Assembly (NCBI RefSeq): GCF_020405185.1
Contig: NZ_CP084465.1
Coordinates: 16,697-80,696, forward strand
DNA from: Halomicrobium salinisoli
Lineage (GTDB): Archaea; Halobacteriota; Halobacteria; Halobacteriales; Haloarculaceae
Length of the DNA: 64,000 bases
Reading direction: 5' to 3'
Within the stretch, counting starts at the first letter, position 1; every line of letters starts with the position of its first letter. The notes under the pieces are model-generated. The model saw only the letters and a program-made list of their open reading frames with translations. It was not told where the DNA came from and did no database searches. This document shows positions 1-10,223 of the stretch, one piece after another. The translations under genes and the position numbers were made by a program.

Positions 1-3000
1 ACGACCTCACCTTCGAGTTCATCAAGGTCACCCGGGACGCCATCGTCGAATCGCCGGCCGACATCCTGCTGACGAATCCCGACACGATCAACTACCGGCT
101 GTTCAACGTCAATGGCGACGACGAACAGCAGCGCTTCGTCGCCGAGCCGAAGTACTTCGTGTTCGACGAGATCCACGAGTACTCCGAACTCTTCGGTTCG
201 TTTACCTCGACGCTCATGCGCCGGTACATCCGGGAGCGACAGGAGCTCAACGGCTACGACAGCGAGGCCGAAGACGACCTCACCATCGTCGGTGCGTCGG
301 CGACCGTCGAGAACAAGCGGACGGTCTTCCAGCGCATCAACCCGTTCGTCGATCCCGACGTCGAAGTCGTCGAGGAGGATGAGCGGACGCTCGACGCGCC
401 GTTCCCCGACGAAGTCTCCGAGGAATTCGTCTCGGCGGAGATGAGCGAAGCTGAGTTACGCGCCGGTGACACCGACGCTGCGCGGCGAGCACTCGACGCA
501 GCCGGCGTAGCTGGCGGTAGTGAAGACGTCGAGGATGCTCTCTACGAGCACCTCGTCGATGACGAAGGGGGACCGCTGGAGTTCGTCCGTGGGATCTACG
601 CGGCGCTCCACGAGACCCCACTTCGGCCAGTCGGCCTTCGCGATCGTCTGATCGACGAGTCAGGGCTCACGGAGTCCCAGGCAGAGACGGTGGTCTCCAA
701 CTTCATGACGATCGGGGCGGTGTCCGGTATTCTGGAGAGTCGCGCCCACCTGTTCAGTTGGCCGCTCGACGGGTATTACACGTGCATCAACTGTGGGACC
801 GTCTACGACACGCCTCAGTCGTCCTGTACGGAGTGTGGCCACCACTTCGTGACGAAGCTCTCGCTGTGTAACCAGTGTGGCGAGGAGTCGCTCGAATCGT
901 GGTTCTGTCCGAACTGTGAGCGCCTGGCGCCCCACACAGTCACATCTGAAGAGGGACGGTTCGAGTACTTCCAGCGGCGGGAGTGCCAGTGTGAGACCGT
1001 CGACGGCGAGACTCCCGAGATGGTCCGCGTCTACTGGCGCCCGTACTACGAGTGTACGGACTGCGGCGAGCGACAGAAGATCGACCACCAGCACGACTGT
1101 CCCGACTGTGGCGCCGCGATGGTCCTCGACGACTCGATGGAGACGCACGTCTGTACCAATCCGGACTGCGACGGCGAGCTCACCGTCGACGAGGCACGGG
1201 AATCGGAGTGCCATTCCTGTCATTCGGCCGCGCTAGAACCGCTTGCTGACGACGGTGTGCAGTATTGCACGGAGTGCGGCGAGGTCTACGAGGATCCCGA
1301 CGGGCAGGAGTGTACTGCCGACGACTGCGACGGCGACCTCACGCCGAAGCGCTTCCTCGGGTGGACGTGCAGCGATCCCGACTGCGACGAGGTGTACTTC
1401 GGCGATCCGCCGGCGTCGTGTAGCTGCAGGAAACGCAAGCTCGTTCGATCGGCGCTGTTCGACATCAGCATGGTCGACGAGTGCCAGTCCTGCGGGCACG
1501 AGTTCCTGCCGAACGGGCCTCACAACTGCGACTGCGACGACCCCGAGATCAGTCGCCGGGCGAAGGGCTACAGCAACTTCCGGATGGTCGATGACGACGG
1601 ACGGATTCGGGAGGCGAGCAACTTCCCCGGTGGGCTGCCGTGTCACCACGAGGATCGACGCGAGACGTACGCGAAGAACCGGCGGTACGACTCGATGCTC
1701 CGTGGGCCCGCCAACGCCGCCGTGACGACGGGGCGCTACCTGCTTCGGTCGCTGGCTGACCGGGACGGGCCCGAGACCTTCAGCGAGTCGAAGATGCTCT
1801 CGTTCGCGGACAGCCAGTCCGACATGAAGGAACTGGAGCGGAACTTCCGCGAACCCGAGGAGTCGTTCTTCTTCGACCAGCTGTTCATCGAGAGCGTCCG
1901 ATCAGAGACCGATGGATCCGGCTGGGCGGTACTCTCCGACATCGTCGAGCGTGGCGTGGACGACGCCAAGCAGTACGAGGACGACCTCGCTGGCGAAGAA
2001 GGGAACACACCCGGGATGTACGAGCGCCTAGCCGGGTACGACCAGTCGGTCGACGAGTACCTGACGGAAGAACTGGTGTCTCGGGTTCTGGAAGGCAAGT
2101 ACAGTCAGCGCTACCGTAGCACCCAGCTCAACGACGAGGGGCTGATCGACGTTCGGTTGGATGCCGACCTCGCCGACCTCAGCGAGGGGGAGCGAGAACT
2201 CCTCACGGAGGTACTCGGCCAGAACCACCACTACGAGCCGAATCTGCTGGAGGACGTTGAGGACGGACACGACCACCTCGAGTCCCTCGTCGATCGCGGT
2301 ATCCTGCGCCGCATCGAGGAAGACGGCAGCCGATACGTGATGGTCGACGAGGACGCAGTCGAGTGTGCCGTCGTCGACGACACGACGCCGACGCAGTACA
2401 GTCCGGGTCGAGAGTCGTTCGCGACGTCGCTCGAAGTCGAACTCGGGATGGCGCTGGACGACGTCACCGAATTCGAGACGACCATAGCTGACCGGGCGGA
2501 GTTCGCCCATCCTCACTACTCCCTGACGGCGCAGCAGGTCTCGACGTCCGACCCGATGATGCTGCTCGCCCGGGCATATTACGGCGAGACGGATCGGGAT
2601 GAGCGGCGCAGACTGGAATACCAGTTCCGACAGGGGCGGCACCCGCACTTCCTCTCGTCGGGACCGGCGATGGAACTTGGCGTCGACATCGGCGACCTCA
2701 ACACACTCCTTCTGTACGGGACCCCGCCGAACGCCAACTCGTACCTCCAGCGGATCGGACGTGCGGGTCGTGCCTCGGGCAACTCCCTCATTCACTCGGT
2801 CAGCCAGCGGAATCCCATCGACTACTACTACCACGAGCACCCTGAGGAACTCATCGCCGCCGACCCACAGCAGGTCCCGCTCAACGAGGTGAATCGCGAG
2901 GTACTCCACCAGTCACTTTCGTGGGCCGTCCTCGACTGGGCGGCGACGACCCGGTGGGTTCCGTGGCGCCGCGAGCAGAGCGGCCTCGAGGATCTCGTCG

Positions 3001-4715
3001 TCTGTAAGGATGACCCGGTGGAGCGGACGGAGTCCCGGCCGAACGACGTGATGACCTTTACCGGAGTACTCTCGTCCACGAACTTCCAGGTCCAGAGCTG
3101 GAACGACGACGCGCCGCTGGAGGCACTCCGAACGCTCCTGGAGGAGAATCGAGTCGAACTCGAGGAGTGGTTAGAGGACCTGCTGTCGTTCAGCGTCTGT
3201 TCGGTATGTGGGAGAAAGCACGACGCGGGCTACGGCGGGGAGTGTCAGCGTGCCGACTGTGACGGGGACGTCGAGTCGGTTCTCGGGAAGCACGGCGACA
3301 TCGTCGAGGGAGTCCTCGCGGGAACCGAGGACGAACAGAGCTTCGAGGAGACGATTATCGACCTGTATCACGATCAGCAAGACGAGATTGACAAGGATAT
3401 CGATGAGCTCTATGAGGAGGTGAACGACCTGCGACGGGAAGAGCGGAACACGCGCGACCGAGACGAGAAGCGACGCCTCCGAGAACAGCGGGAACAAATC
3501 GAGCGGCAGCGCGATCAACTGAACGACTATCTCGACCGGCTGGAGGACATGGACTTTGGCAGCTACCTGAACCGGGAGAGTCCCGCTGCCTTCGGGCTGC
3601 GGTCGGTCGGAAGTTCGGTCGATTACGAACTCGTCGGTGAAGACTTCGAGCCCGTCAGTGATGGGTCACGCGAACGTCGCATCGCTCTCTCTGAGCTCCA
3701 TCCCGGCGCTGCGTATCTCTACAACAGTGAGACATACGTCGTAACGCAGGTCTACTGGGAACGGTTGGAGTCCGCACGCATCACCGACGACCTCGAGGAT
3801 GCAGCTATCTGTCCGACCTGTGCCACCGAGTACGATACCGACACGGCCAACTGCGAGTCGTGTGGGACGCGGCTGAAGCCGCTCGTCACGCAGGTCCCGG
3901 AGCGGGTGATCGCCTACCAGCACGATCTGCCGCTCAGTTCGACGCCGAGTGCGGAGCACCTGCAACCGTCGACGATCTACCAGACCGACGCAGAACCCCA
4001 GAGCACGTACGCTCCCGTCGAAACCGACGCCGGTGATTCGTTCGAGGCGACGTTCTCACGGGACATCGTCGACGAGAACGGGACCGTTCACGGGCAGTTC
4101 GAGTACGGTGACGTCACGCTCCTCGCGTCGACGAGCAAATACTGGACGACCTACAAGGACGGCGGAGCGGATCCGCTACCGAACGTATTCGAGATGTGCG
4201 GCGTCGACGGATGCAGCGGGGCGATCGCGAACACCGGTGACTCGGCGTACTGTACGAACAACGTCGAACACCCCGTCGACGAGAGCGTGGCTGTCCGGCC
4301 CGCGACGAAGTTCGCCACCAAGGCGGCCCGGGTACGCTTCGACAGCGAAGAACTCGAACACGGCTTCGCTCACGGCCTCCGAGTGGCACTCCAGTACATC
4401 GGCGGCGTCAGCGTCAGGCAGGTCCCGGAGTCCATCGAGGACGACGGAACGCTCGTGTACGACTCCGACGAGGGTGGGAGCGGCATCACCGTGCTACTGA
4501 CGCAAGACGACGGCGAGAAGTTCGAGCGCGCCGTCGAACTGATGCGGGAGGCGTTTTCGCCCGACGAGTCGAAGTGCAACTGTGAGAACGGCTGTCCGTT
4601 CTGCCTCTATCAGTACGGCTGCGTGGAGCAGAACGATCCCGATTCGTTCGCGAAGGACGAACTGTTAGACCTGCTGTCGCACGACCTCTACCTCGAACCA
4701 CGCAACGATGAGTGA
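1..4715 (+). CDS. SF2 helicase with Zn ribbons and DUF1998-type C-terminus, DpdJ-like (5' end outside window)
   Basis: The frame is open from the left edge, so the N-terminus with Walker A is missing. Seen: a DEIH box (motif II) at about 171, a SAT-type motif III near 290, a cluster of CxxC zinc-ribbon pairs at about 780-1560, a lobe-2 motif (LSFADSQSD) near 1800, ELGVDIG and QRIGRAGR (motifs V/VI) at about 2670-2770, a coiled coil at about 3340-3550, and a terminal cysteine cluster (CNCENGCPFC) near 4580 typical of the DUF1998/MZB domain. Helicases of this build occur in Dpd systems (DpdJ), and DISARM has related DrmA/DrmB parts. The gene overlaps the PLD gene downstream by 8 nt, so the two are co-translated. 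DpdJ is preferred because TGT-like genes lie in the same window, but DISARM-like cannot be excluded. A role in DNA translocation or restriction is inferred. Confidence 0.85.
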   Translation, partial: DLTFEFIKVTRDAIVESPADILLTNPDTINYRLFNVNGDDEQQRFVAEPKYFVFDEIHEYSELFGSFTSTLMRRYIRERQELNGYDSEAEDDLTIVGASATVENKRTVFQRINPFVDPDVEVVEEDERTLDAPFPDEVSEEFVSAEMSEAELRAGDTDAARRALDAAGVAGGSEDVEDALYEHLVDDEGGPLEFVRGIYAALHETPLRPVGLRDRLIDESGLTESQAETVVSNFMTIGAVSGILESRAHLFSWPLDGYYTCINCGTVYDTPQSSCTECGHHFVTKLSLCNQCGEESLESWFCPNCERLAPHTVTSEEGRFEYFQRRECQCETVDGETPEMVRVYWRPYYECTDCGERQKIDHQHDCPDCGAAMVLDDSMETHVCTNPDCDGELTVDEARESECHSCHSAALEPLADDGVQYCTECGEVYEDPDGQECTADDCDGDLTPKRFLGWTCSDPDCDEVYFGDPPASCSCRKRKLVRSALFDISMVDECQSCGHEFLPNGPHNCDCDDPEISRRAKGYSNFRMVDDDGRIREASNFPGGLPCHHEDRRETYAKNRRYDSMLRGPANAAVTTGRYLLRSLADRDGPETFSESKMLSFADSQSDMKELERNFREPEESFFFDQLFIESVRSETDGSGWAVLSDIVERGVDDAKQYEDDLAGEEGNTPGMYERLAGYDQSVDEYLTEELVSRVLEGKYSQRYRSTQLNDEGLIDVRLDADLADLSEGERELLTEVLGQNHHYEPNLLEDVEDGHDHLESLVDRGILRRIEEDGSRYVMVDEDAVECAVVDDTTPTQYSPGRESFATSLEVELGMALDDVTEFETTIADRAEFAHPHYSLTAQQVSTSDPMMLLARAYYGETDRDERRRLEYQFRQGRHPHFLSSGPAMELGVDIGDLNTLLLYGTPPNANSYLQRIGRAGRASGNSLIHSVSQRNPIDYYYHEHPEELIAADPQQVPLNEVNREVLHQSLSWAVLDWAATTRWVPWRREQSGLEDLVVCKDDPVERTESRPNDVMTFTGVLSSTNFQVQSWNDDAPLEALRTLLEENRVELEEWLEDLLSFSVCSVCGRKHDAGYGGECQRADCDGDVESVLGKHGDIVEGVLAGTEDEQSFEETIIDLYHDQQDEIDKDIDELYEEVNDLRREERNTRDRDEKRRLREQREQIERQRDQLNDYLDRLEDMDFGSYLNRESPAAFGLRSVGSSVDYELVGEDFEPVSDGSRERRIALSELHPGAAYLYNSETYVVTQVYWERLESARITDDLEDAAICPTCATEYDTDTANCESCGTRLKPLVTQVPERVIAYQHDLPLSSTPSAEHLQPSTIYQTDAEPQSTYAPVETDAGDSFEATFSRDIVDENGTVHGQFEYGDVTLLASTSKYWTTYKDGGADPLPNVFEMCGVDGCSGAIANTGDSAYCTNNVEHPVDESVAVRPATKFATKAARVRFDSEELEHGFAHGLRVALQYIGGVSVRQVPESIEDDGTLVYDSDEGGSGITVLLTQDDGEKFERAVELMREAFSPDESKCNCENGCPFCLYQYGCVEQNDPDSFAKDELLDLLSHDLYLEPRNDE

Positions 4716-6687
4716 CCTACTCACTACTGCAGACGACCTTCGCACGCAGTCACCGGAACGCCTCTGGGGACTGTCGGCAGAGAGCGTTTACTCTGCCCTC
4801 GCCGCACGAGCCACTGGAGAGCCGATTCGGGATCGGCTTGAACCACACCTCCGGGCGGAGACGATCAGAACGAATGACGAGCGGAACAGCGATGCCGTCG
4901 TCTCGATACACGAGTGGGTACTCGCCAAGTTGGGTTTCGTCGACGACGGGACCATCTCACTACTGGGGATGGTGGTCCTCACTTCCGACGACCCACAGCC
5001 GTTCATCCGTGCTACAACGGTCGCACAGTTCCAGTCCGCCGAAATGGTGTTGCGCTCGTGTAGTGAGATCGAAGACACCGTCCCGCGACGCGAACTCGAC
5101 AGCCTCCTAGCCGACGAGTGGGACGAGACCGTTCTCGCCCCGCTTCTGGGGTCGCTCGGGTTTCTGACTATCTACCCCGACAGCGTCGAACTCGAGCGAG
5201 ATCGAATCGCTACTTCACTGTCGGCACAGCAGACGCAGTCGACGGAGGCTGCCGTCGCCGACGCCTACCGGGACATCTTTAGTCACGTTGTGCCGTCCGC
5301 CGACGATGCCTGTCTCGAAGATCTTGTAGCACGGGTGACTGCGACGGATCCCACAGACGGAGAACTGGTCGTGATGGACGTAGCGACCCTCGCTGGTACG
5401 TCGACTATCGTCGTCGACGAGGCCGACCTCGAAGAGGTGATTCGTGATCAGCGGCGTGAGTACGAGAGCGAACTCGACACGGTACGGTCGCTACTTACTC
5501 CGTCTCCAGAATCAACCGTCGAACGGGTTGCAACCGACGAGTCGGTCCCGTTCGATACGCAACCCGAAGAAAGCGATCAAGCCGACGACGTCTGGGAAGT
5601 TGCGTTCGCTCTCGTAGCCACGGCGACAGCGCATCCCAACCTGGGGACGTTCGACGTGCAGTTCGTTACAGAGCGATGGTCATCGGTGACGCCATATTCG
5701 CTCTACCAAGCGCTTTCGTCGATCTCTGGGGTCGACTGCGATGTCAGTGATGGCGTCGTCGAATTCGAGACGGTCCCTGAAACAGTCGATGCTGCATCGG
5801 TGCGCGATGAATACATGGAGTATCTCGTGGAACGGTGTTCGATGATCCAGCGCCGTGTCGCCGCACTCTCACAGGCGTCGGTATCACTTCCCCCGTCTCC
5901 CGTCGCGACCGAGTCGATGGTAGTTCAGGAGTACGAATCGATCGACAGCGGTGCCGTCGCACCGACCTACTTCACCTATACGCTCGTCGATCCCGACGCA
6001 CTCGGGGAGCAAAAGATGGACGAGTACGTCGGTGAGTCGCGCGGACTCGGTCGGGAACGAGCACGTCTCCGTCGGTGGCACGACAACCGGTCTTCCGGGT
6101 TGAAGACGTACACCGCGATGACCGACCGCCTGTTCAGTCTCGGTCTCGAGCGCGACGTCGAAGAGCAGATCCTGCGCATCATGACGCCGTTCGACGACGA
6201 CACGTTCAACGAGTACGTTGCCCAGATTCGGCGGCTTCTCAAGCAGGGTTTCGAGTTGCGCCTTCTCACCCGTCACACGAAGGAATCCTGGGAGTGGCAA
6301 CGTCTGCAGCGGAATCTACTGAGCGAGATCAAAGAGCATCGAGATCAGGTCACGGTTCGTACCTACTCACGGTTCAAAGAGCATCAGCGTGTGACGCCCG
6401 ATATGGACTTTCGTGACCTCGGCGAATTCGGGATTCACGGGAAACTCCAGACGATCGGTGCGCCTGGAGAAGGGGCAGCGCTCCTTGGTTCAGCAAACTT
6501 CATGGAGAACAGTTACGACTGGAACCCGGAATGTGGCGTCTACACTGAACGCACACAGTTCGTCGACGCCGCGATCGAGTTCTTCGACATCGTCTGGGAT
6601 ATCTCAGCGGCAGATGAGGTAGCGATGGAACGATTGCGAGAAGTCCCCGATCCCCAGCTCGTACCTACGTACTATACGGAGTGGTGA
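4708..6687 (+). CDS. Phospholipase D-fold protein, DpdK-like
   Basis: 659 aa. The C-terminal third (about residues 480-650) has the PLD fold: a Rossmann-like strand/helix stretch (ILRIMTPFDDDTF, then FELRLLTR) followed by one HKD-type motif, H-x-K at about residue 576 with the downstream GSANF asparagine near residue 597. Only one HKD motif is visible, so an active enzyme would need to dimerise, as PLD nucleases such as Nuc and BfiI do. The N-terminal 450 residues are acidic and not recognised. The start ATG overlaps the helicase stop in an ATGAGTGA arrangement. PLD proteins follow the helicase in both Dpd (DpdK) and DISARM (DrmC) clusters; at 659 aa this one seems long for either. Nuclease function is inferred. 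Confidence 0.8.
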   Translation: MSDLLTTADDLRTQSPERLWGLSAESVYSALAARATGEPIRDRLEPHLRAETIRTNDERNSDAVVSIHEWVLAKLGFVDDGTISLLGMVVLTSDDPQPFIRATTVAQFQSAEMVLRSCSEIEDTVPRRELDSLLADEWDETVLAPLLGSLGFLTIYPDSVELERDRIATSLSAQQTQSTEAAVADAYRDIFSHVVPSADDACLEDLVARVTATDPTDGELVVMDVATLAGTSTIVVDEADLEEVIRDQRREYESELDTVRSLLTPSPESTVERVATDESVPFDTQPEESDQADDVWEVAFALVATATAHPNLGTFDVQFVTERWSSVTPYSLYQALSSISGVDCDVSDGVVEFETVPETVDAASVRDEYMEYLVERCSMIQRRVAALSQASVSLPPSPVATESMVVQEYESIDSGAVAPTYFTYTLVDPDALGEQKMDEYVGESRGLGRERARLRRWHDNRSSGLKTYTAMTDRLFSLGLERDVEEQILRIMTPFDDDTFNEYVAQIRRLLKQGFELRLLTRHTKESWEWQRLQRNLLSEIKEHRDQVTVRTYSRFKEHQRVTPDMDFRDLGEFGIHGKLQTIGAPGEGAALLGSANFMENSYDWNPECGVYTERTQFVDAAIEFFDIVWDISAADEVAMERLREVPDPQLVPTYYTEW

Positions 6688-6753
6688 AGCACTGAGTATG
6701 GATTTCGGGAACCGTGTAGGTGCTTCCAGAGCGCTAATCGCAACCACTACATC

Positions 6754-7113
6754 GTGCTCGGTGATGGAAACGACGAATGGCTAATCGTTCTCTGCAGCAA
6801 GTGTGATCGTGCGTACCTAGCCCTGTTTGGACATCGAACGGTTACCGAGGATGCTGATGTAGAACAAGTAATCCGGAAGCTCGCAAAGGAGAGCAACGAC
6901 ATCCTGTTTAACCCGGAAGGCATGATCGAGCGCCTCAAGCAGCGTACAAGCAAGAGTTAGATGCGGATGGGGACCACGGGTTGCAAGCCTCACTGGAGGG
7001 TGAACGAGCGCTAGCGAGCACCAAGCGCCTCAGCGGCGACCTACAGGAGAAAGTCAAGCACCTCGAAAAACGTGAGGATGCGCTTCGCAAATGGTTCCAA
7101 GACGCAATGGCGT
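6754..7113 (+). pseudogene. Frameshifted remnant with a zinc-binding segment and coiled coil
   Basis: One reading frame gives a short Cys-containing segment (CRCF upstream in the same frame, then LCSKCDRAYLALFGHR) up to a stop at 6958. The neighbouring frame is open from about 6939 to 7113 and encodes a natural-looking amphipathic coiled coil (LSGDLQEKVKHLEKREDALRKW). Both halves have haloarchaeal composition, so a single-base indel near 6935-6950 most simply explains the break. The start is uncertain: the first frame runs back to the stop of the PLD gene without an ATG, and the GTG at 6754 is one option. No family was recognised. It may be a decayed former member of the helicase/PLD operon. 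Confidence 0.5.
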
Positions 7114-7493
7114 GAAGCTGCGGCGGTCATATAGCCGTCTGAACTAGAGAAGCTAATCTGGACATCACCTCATGCCCCCGGTTCTATATTCGCTGTCTCT
7201 ACAGATATATAATGTTTTTGTCAAGTATAGACACCAAAGCCAACGAACTGTACAGTTCTCAGGACTCGTTCACATTGATAAAATATATTCTTCGTTCTCG
7301 TGAAGTGTATTGTTAGTGGAACGCCTTCTTACGATTTGTAGACAACTGAGGAACAGACGTGGTCCGGGTTCAGATACAGCTTCGCCACCCTGGACGGCGG
7401 TTTTATTACCTAAGAGCGAGGCTCACCGCTGCAACTAACGATCTGCTTTCCTAAGAGCGAACATTCTTACGGTATTCTTCTGTATTTCGGCCT
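7114..7493. other. Intergenic region, AT-rich
   Basis: About 380 bp without a gene. It is clearly richer in A/T than the genes to the left. A short direct repeat CCTAAGAGCGA occurs at about 7408 and 7451, upstream of the DUF262 gene, and could be a regulator site. The A/T-rich stretch at 7200-7300 probably holds the promoter for the next gene, but no single TATA box can be assigned. Confidence 0.5.
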
Positions 7494-10196
7494 ATGCCTG
7501 ATGAACCGAGGATCGGAAACATCATGCTCCGATATGATGCGCGAAGAGGAGGGGTATCGGATCTGGAGACGGAGTCTGATGAATTAATGGCAAATGAGAT
7601 CATTCATCGCCGGGCAGGGCGGTACATTACAATTGAAAAACGTCCATTAGGAGAATTTTTGGATGATCGGTTCCGGATTCCAGATTACCAGCGAGAGTAC
7701 GAGTGGGAAGAAGAGCAGTGGGATGAATTGTGGGGAGAACTCCATCAGTTAATGCAAGTTAGTCTTGGAGCTCGTATCCCCGACATCTTTTTTGGTTCTA
7801 TGTTCTTCTCGCAGCGAGATGGTTCGGAAATTCTTGAGGACCGAGAAGGTGAAGTATATGACGTTATTGATGGACAACAGCGCTTAACGACTATTTCGAT
7901 TGTTCTTAAGATACTATCTGAGACGCTCGCAGAGGATCTTTCCCAGTGCTCCACTCCGTTCATTGGAAAGCATTCCCACCACGTAGGAGATATTAATAAT
8001 TACATCTTCGAATCCAGCAGTTCCCAATCACAGGCATCGCTAATATTGGCTAATTCGGATGACGTATTCTTCGAGAAGTTACTGAAGGGTGAAGAAGAAC
8101 AATTAGAGTATCTGTTAGACCAAGAAGCACAGTACAACCATCGGATCTATGGCGCGATCGCTATCGAAGATTATCTAAGTGCCCTGAACATTTCAGAGAA
8201 CAGGTACTTTGATCGATTGCTCGCGCAAGACGACCCTCCAAACCTTGGAAAAACCCGCCAAAAACGAATTGAGGGGATTGATTCTATTAGTGACCTGTCT
8301 GACCAACTGAAGTCAGAGCTATTGGAGAACAAAGTCACGCTCGACAAAACGAATGAGCGACTACTACACGCATACGACTTCTTTGAAGAGCGACTAAGTA
8401 AGTTCTTCAATAAGTTCGAAGAACCTGAGGACCGATATCGTGCGGCAGCAAACCTCAAAGAGTACATTCTTAACGACTTCCTCGTAGGCTACTTTAGTGT
8501 TGATGACGCTGATCCACAGTTGTTGATGCGTATCTTCGAAGTACTGAATGATCGTGGTGTCGAGCTCAAAAAGACGGATGTGATTCAAACTCGAATCGTT
8601 ACTCGTCTCCGGGAAGACAAAGAGAATTATGACAACTACTTTGATCAATGGCAAGGTATTAGAGAGACCTTCGGAAAAGAACACGAAGCAACGATTGACT
8701 TCCTGACGACGTTCTTCGTCGTGAAGACCCCATCTGTAACTGCTCGCGGCCAGATTTCTGATCGACTATTAGAAGCCTTTTCCCTCTCTGAAGGAGCTCA
8801 AGAAGGACAACTACTCGATTCGCGATTGTTGACCGTTGGGGAAGCGCAAGAACTAATCAACGAACTCGATGAGTATGATGATTATTATCATTCACTCCGC
8901 GACCCATATAGCGATCCCATAGAATTTCCAGATCAAGAGGCATATGGAGTCGCAAGTCGATGCAATCAGATTCTGTTGCGGTTGAACGCCGCTGGGACAA
9001 GAATCTGGGAGCCCATCGTACTGGCTGTCTACCACGACATTCGAGAGACTGATAGATATTCACCAGAGCAATTATTGAAACTTCTGAAGACGATCGAATC
9101 CCTTGTCATCCGATTTCATGTTGTTAATGCAATTAATACCAAAGATAGAGCGTACTCGAACGCGGTAGACGCCTACCACAACAATAGATCGATTGACCAA
9201 GTTATCGAGTCGATGTTGGAACCCCTATGGGGGGAAGAAGCGCTCACTGGTGGTGAATTAGTTGATTCCCTGTGTCGAACGGAATGGAGTGGTAATATGG
9301 CACAACAAGTCCTCCGCATGATTGATTCGCCGTCAATCGTAGAGACATACGGCCTTAATGCGGCTCTGAAGTGGAATCGGGATGATGCCATAGCCACTGC
9401 GGATCAAATTCTTCCTACTAACCCTGTTCAAGAAGGAGACTATACACTAATAGAGGAATTCTTCCGACTTCGAGAGGATGACTCCACTGATCCCGAATTC
9501 TTAACGAATACTATGGAAAGCCCAATGGGGGAGGAGAATTTGGAGCAGGTTCTTGATGTTCTTCGTTCTTTGGTTGACAACAAGGCAGTCGATGATCTAG
9601 AGGAAATTTCAGTGCAGTTCTCCAAACTTCTTGGAAACTATGTACCAGTTAGTGATCGAGGTGAACTATCAACCGCTAATGGAGGACTGGGCGCGAAACT
9701 CCCTGTGTATGCAGATTCGACTTTCTTCGACAATCGCCCCTCTGGCCAGGTCCTCCGAGACAAGTATCTTGGGCTCGATGAGTACAAATCTGTAGAAAAA
9801 AGATATGTCCTACAAAGTATCAAGGCAGAACTTCAGGAAGAATCCTGGGAGGATCCCAAGGAAGCCCTCAAATCAGATATAGTTGAGTCCAAACAACATA
9901 CGGAAGAAATCCGCGAATTACTTGATGATCTTCTGACGGATGATTGGGATTCATCTATAGAAGCGATTGAGGAGGAGCTATCGAAGGAAGAATATATAGG
10001 CGCAGAACAAAGTCTCAACGAGAAATGGACATATGAGGTTTGTGCGGAGAATACGGCTGTATTACTGGATATTCTTCTCGATAGGTTAACCTTCGAAACT
10101 CACCGGCCAAACGAATTCACTGACGTAAATGTGAAACAGAAAGTACAATCTGAAATAAACAGGAAACGAGGGATCATTGGTTTCGAATATCGCTAA
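7494..10196 (+). CDS. DUF262 (GmrS/ParB-fold) protein, candidate type IV restriction or defence NTPase
   Basis: 900 aa. The N-terminal DUF262 domain is clear: IPDYQREYEWEEEQWDELW (about residues 63-81), then FFGSMFF and YDVIDGQQRLTTISI (near residue 130), the signature of the DGQQR family, followed by the second conserved block NDRGVELKKTDVIQ near residue 350. In GmrSD enzymes this domain hydrolyses NTPs, and a DUF1524 HNH nuclease follows; no HNH motif is seen here, so any nuclease is absent, in another protein or diverged. A second start at 7587 (MANEIIHRR) would also suit the family. Codon use is AT-richer than most of the window, a sign of recent transfer. It is convergent with the TPR/membrane gene, 27 bp away, and the two may form one defence cassette. 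Confidence 0.85.
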   Translation: MPDEPRIGNIMLRYDARRGGVSDLETESDELMANEIIHRRAGRYITIEKRPLGEFLDDRFRIPDYQREYEWEEEQWDELWGELHQLMQVSLGARIPDIFFGSMFFSQRDGSEILEDREGEVYDVIDGQQRLTTISIVLKILSETLAEDLSQCSTPFIGKHSHHVGDINNYIFESSSSQSQASLILANSDDVFFEKLLKGEEEQLEYLLDQEAQYNHRIYGAIAIEDYLSALNISENRYFDRLLAQDDPPNLGKTRQKRIEGIDSISDLSDQLKSELLENKVTLDKTNERLLHAYDFFEERLSKFFNKFEEPEDRYRAAANLKEYILNDFLVGYFSVDDADPQLLMRIFEVLNDRGVELKKTDVIQTRIVTRLREDKENYDNYFDQWQGIRETFGKEHEATIDFLTTFFVVKTPSVTARGQISDRLLEAFSLSEGAQEGQLLDSRLLTVGEAQELINELDEYDDYYHSLRDPYSDPIEFPDQEAYGVASRCNQILLRLNAAGTRIWEPIVLAVYHDIRETDRYSPEQLLKLLKTIESLVIRFHVVNAINTKDRAYSNAVDAYHNNRSIDQVIESMLEPLWGEEALTGGELVDSLCRTEWSGNMAQQVLRMIDSPSIVETYGLNAALKWNRDDAIATADQILPTNPVQEGDYTLIEEFFRLREDDSTDPEFLTNTMESPMGEENLEQVLDVLRSLVDNKAVDDLEEISVQFSKLLGNYVPVSDRGELSTANGGLGAKLPVYADSTFFDNRPSGQVLRDKYLGLDEYKSVEKRYVLQSIKAELQEESWEDPKEALKSDIVESKQHTEEIRELLDDLLTDDWDSSIEAIEEELSKEEYIGAEQSLNEKWTYEVCAENTAVLLDILLDRLTFETHRPNEFTDVNVKQKVQSEINRKRGIIGFEYR

Positions 10197-10223
10197 TATT
10201 CGGTCCTTGAACCAATATTCTGA

